The translations under genes and the position numbers were made by a program. A stretch of 59,079 nt of DNA from Aeolococcus sp035552595 (GTDB taxonomy: Bacteria; Chloroflexota; Dormibacteria; Aeolococcales; Aeolococcaceae), in assembly GCA_035552595.1 (NCBI GenBank), contig DASZKZ010000071.1:1-59079 (forward strand). The letters are read 5' to 3'. This document shows positions 57,491 through 59,079 of the stretch, one piece after another; position 1 is the first letter of the stretch, and each line of letters starts with the position of its first letter. The notes beneath the pieces were generated by a model. It was not told the DNA's origin. It ran no database searches and saw only the letters and a program-made list of their open reading frames with translations.

Positions 57491-59079
57491 ATGCAGACGA
57501 GGTCCGAGCACCGGCGCGTGCCGGCGGTGGCGAGCGTCGGGTGCGGGGTCATCGCGGTCGTCCTGGCGTCTCTGGGCGCGCAGACGGGTGCGCTGGCCAG
57601 CAGCACCCCCGGTTACAGCCTGGCAACGGTGGGCGCCTACGGAGGTGAGCCCTCGATCATGTCTGACGGCCGCGGAGTGCTGTACGACACCACGCCGAGC
57701 GGCGGCACCGTCTTCTACCGCTCCGCCGACGGCGGGCAGACCTGGACACAGGGGACCACGGCCGACCCCGTCAGCGGTGACGACTGCCTGGCCACCGACC
57801 AGGCGAACGCGGTGTATCTGTGCAACCTGGCCGGCAGCCAGGGCGTGGCTCCGTTGCAGGCCGACTCCTGGAAGTCCCTCGACCAGGGGACGACCTGGTC
57901 GCACGGGGCTGGGCTGATCCCCCAGTGCGCCACCAGCTGTTCGCCGTTCGGCGTCGACCGTGACTGGGAGGCGGCTTCGATTCCTCCGGGTGGAACGACC
58001 AGCAGCGCGGAGGTCGTGCTCATGTACCACGACTTCTACGGTCCCAGCCAGATCTGGGTGAACATCTCCCATGACGGTGGCGCCACCTTCGGCGCCCCCC
58101 AGGAGGTGCTGGCCAGCCCCGCCGTGACGCCGGGAGCCGTGACCGGGACGCTGGTGGCCCAGGGCTACACCTTCTGCAACACCGTGCCGGCGGGCGTGCA
58201 GATCGTCAAGCCCGGCCTGCCCCATGCGGGCCGCATCTACGTCGCGTGGATCGCCTCCGACCTGGCCCAGAACGCCACCGGCTGCAACATCTCCATGCTG
58301 CAGTCCTTCCACACCCTCTGGGTGTCGTACTCGGACGACAACGGCGTGACCTGGACGCCGCAGCAGGCCTTCGACGCGGGCATCGGCCACGACGCCTCGA
58401 CCCCCTTCGTGGGGTTCACCACCGACGACCAGGGCAACCCGTACTTCGGCTTCGCCGAGAACCTCAACTCCAACCCGGCGACGTGCTCGGCCGAGTCCAC
58501 CGCGGGCACGGTGCAATCCGACCCGTCCTGCGAGTACGACATGTACGTGGTGTGGTCGAACAACGGCGCCCTCAGCTGGGACGGCGGCGGCGGATTGGTG
58601 CCCGGCAGCGCGGCCAAGCCCTACCGGGTGAACTCGGTCCGCGAGACGGGCACCCACTTCTTTCCGGCGATCGCCGCGGGAGACCCCGGGCACGTCGACG
58701 TCGCCTACCTGCGCACCCCGGAGATCCTGCCCACCGACCCGCTCGGCAAGGCCGATCCCGGCGGCTGCGCCGGGCCCGGCCCGGCCAACGGCAACCCCAC
58801 CACCTATCCACCCACGTGCAGCTGGAACCTGTACGGCGCGCAATCACTGAACCTCACGTCGAGCCCGGCGAAGGCGAGCTGGACGACCACCCAGATCACC
58901 AACACACCGATGCACGTCGGCGACATCTGCAACTTGGGCATCGCCTGTGTCGCCCCCACCTCCAACCGCAACCTCCTCGACTTCATCAGTGAGACGGTCG
59001 ACCCCAGGGGCTGCGCCCACATCGCCTACGCGGACGACAACACCGTGAACAAGCTGCGCGCCGCCAACCAGACGTCGGG
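57491..59079 (+). CDS. Secreted sialidase-like (BNR/Asp-box repeat) protein, cut by the window edge
   Basis: At least 529 residues from the ATG at 57491, still open at the edge. The signal peptide is VASVGCGVIAVVLASLGAQTGALAS with cleavage near residue 36. At least five Asp-box-like repeats of the S-x-D-x-G-x-T-W type can be read: SADGGQTWTQ, SLDQGTTWS, SHDGGATFG, SDDNGVTWT and SNNGALSWDG. A six-bladed propeller is expected. A true sialidase would also need an Arg triad and a YxGRxxD-like motif; no clear FRIP sequence is seen near the N-terminus, so the function may be carbohydrate binding or a non-sialidase hydrolase. Many Cys and Asn fit an extracellular protein. Confidence 0.8.
   Translation, partial: MQTRSEHRRVPAVASVGCGVIAVVLASLGAQTGALASSTPGYSLATVGAYGGEPSIMSDGRGVLYDTTPSGGTVFYRSADGGQTWTQGTTADPVSGDDCLATDQANAVYLCNLAGSQGVAPLQADSWKSLDQGTTWSHGAGLIPQCATSCSPFGVDRDWEAASIPPGGTTSSAEVVLMYHDFYGPSQIWVNISHDGGATFGAPQEVLASPAVTPGAVTGTLVAQGYTFCNTVPAGVQIVKPGLPHAGRIYVAWIASDLAQNATGCNISMLQSFHTLWVSYSDDNGVTWTPQQAFDAGIGHDASTPFVGFTTDDQGNPYFGFAENLNSNPATCSAESTAGTVQSDPSCEYDMYVVWSNNGALSWDGGGGLVPGSAAKPYRVNSVRETGTHFFPAIAAGDPGHVDVAYLRTPEILPTDPLGKADPGGCAGPGPANGNPTTYPPTCSWNLYGAQSLNLTSSPAKASWTTTQITNTPMHVGDICNLGIACVAPTSNRNLLDFISETVDPRGCAHIAYADDNTVNKLRAANQTS

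Overview
The window is a continuous stretch of very G+C-rich chromosome with compact, mostly co-oriented operons, many GTG starts and stop/start overlaps. Gene content looks actinobacterial in lipid and regulatory genes (inositol-phosphate synthase, phosphatidylinositol-mannoside enzymes, a two-gene ArsA-like ATPase pair, PucR regulator, leaderless TANNNT promoters). It differs in having a split cytochrome b with a three-haem cytochrome c, separate accA/accD and a one-TM mini-subunit set. I therefore read it as an actinobacterium of a deep lineage or a member of the Chloroflexota/Dormibacterota neighbourhood; the sequence alone does not settle which. No insertion sequence, CRISPR array, phage or integrated element is visible.

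Layout. 219-2251: an atypical tRNA-Tyr, an acyltransferase and small membrane proteins. 2258-7365: an ArsR regulator, ino1, patA-like, pimA-like and CDP-alcohol transferase genes plus an SDR enzyme, i.e. inositol synthesis feeding phosphatidylinositol and mannosylated phosphatidylinositol. 7372-11087: CPBP protease, DNA polymerase III delta-prime subunit, GH1 glycosidase. 11245-19917: a nitrogen island (two ammonium transporters, two glutamine synthetases of different types, a PucR regulator, PII and a 7Fe ferredoxin) with a recurrent TTGTGC...GCAC motif. 20113-37306: housekeeping and accessory genes (DksA-like, YcaQ-like, M23 peptidase, a dead TetR gene, GH15, Dxs, peroxiredoxin, ArsA-like pair, YhaN/YhaO-like DNA-repair pair). 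37494-40802: GGDEF protein and DHA2 transporter. 40818-43455: fabH-accD-accA, whose biotin ligase birA is at 55289.

44662-54677 is a respiratory block: Rieske, split cytochrome b, three-haem cytochrome c and tiny membrane peptides, then cytochrome c oxidase subunits II, I and IV-like, haem O and haem A synthases and the CtaG copper-assembly factor. Two predicted lipoprotein cupredoxins (54806, 56888) follow and could carry electrons or copper for it. The genes together describe an aerobic quinol-to-oxygen chain, probably arranged as a supercomplex; oxidase subunit III is not in the window. The right edge cuts a secreted sialidase-like (BNR-repeat) protein.

The observations most worth following are the tRNA-Tyr with archaeal/eukaryotic-type features, the shared motif in the nitrogen island, the cysteine-bounded insertion in oxidase subunit II, the unusual Qo-motif and mini-subunits of the bc complex, and ten genes that appear to be transcribed without a leader.
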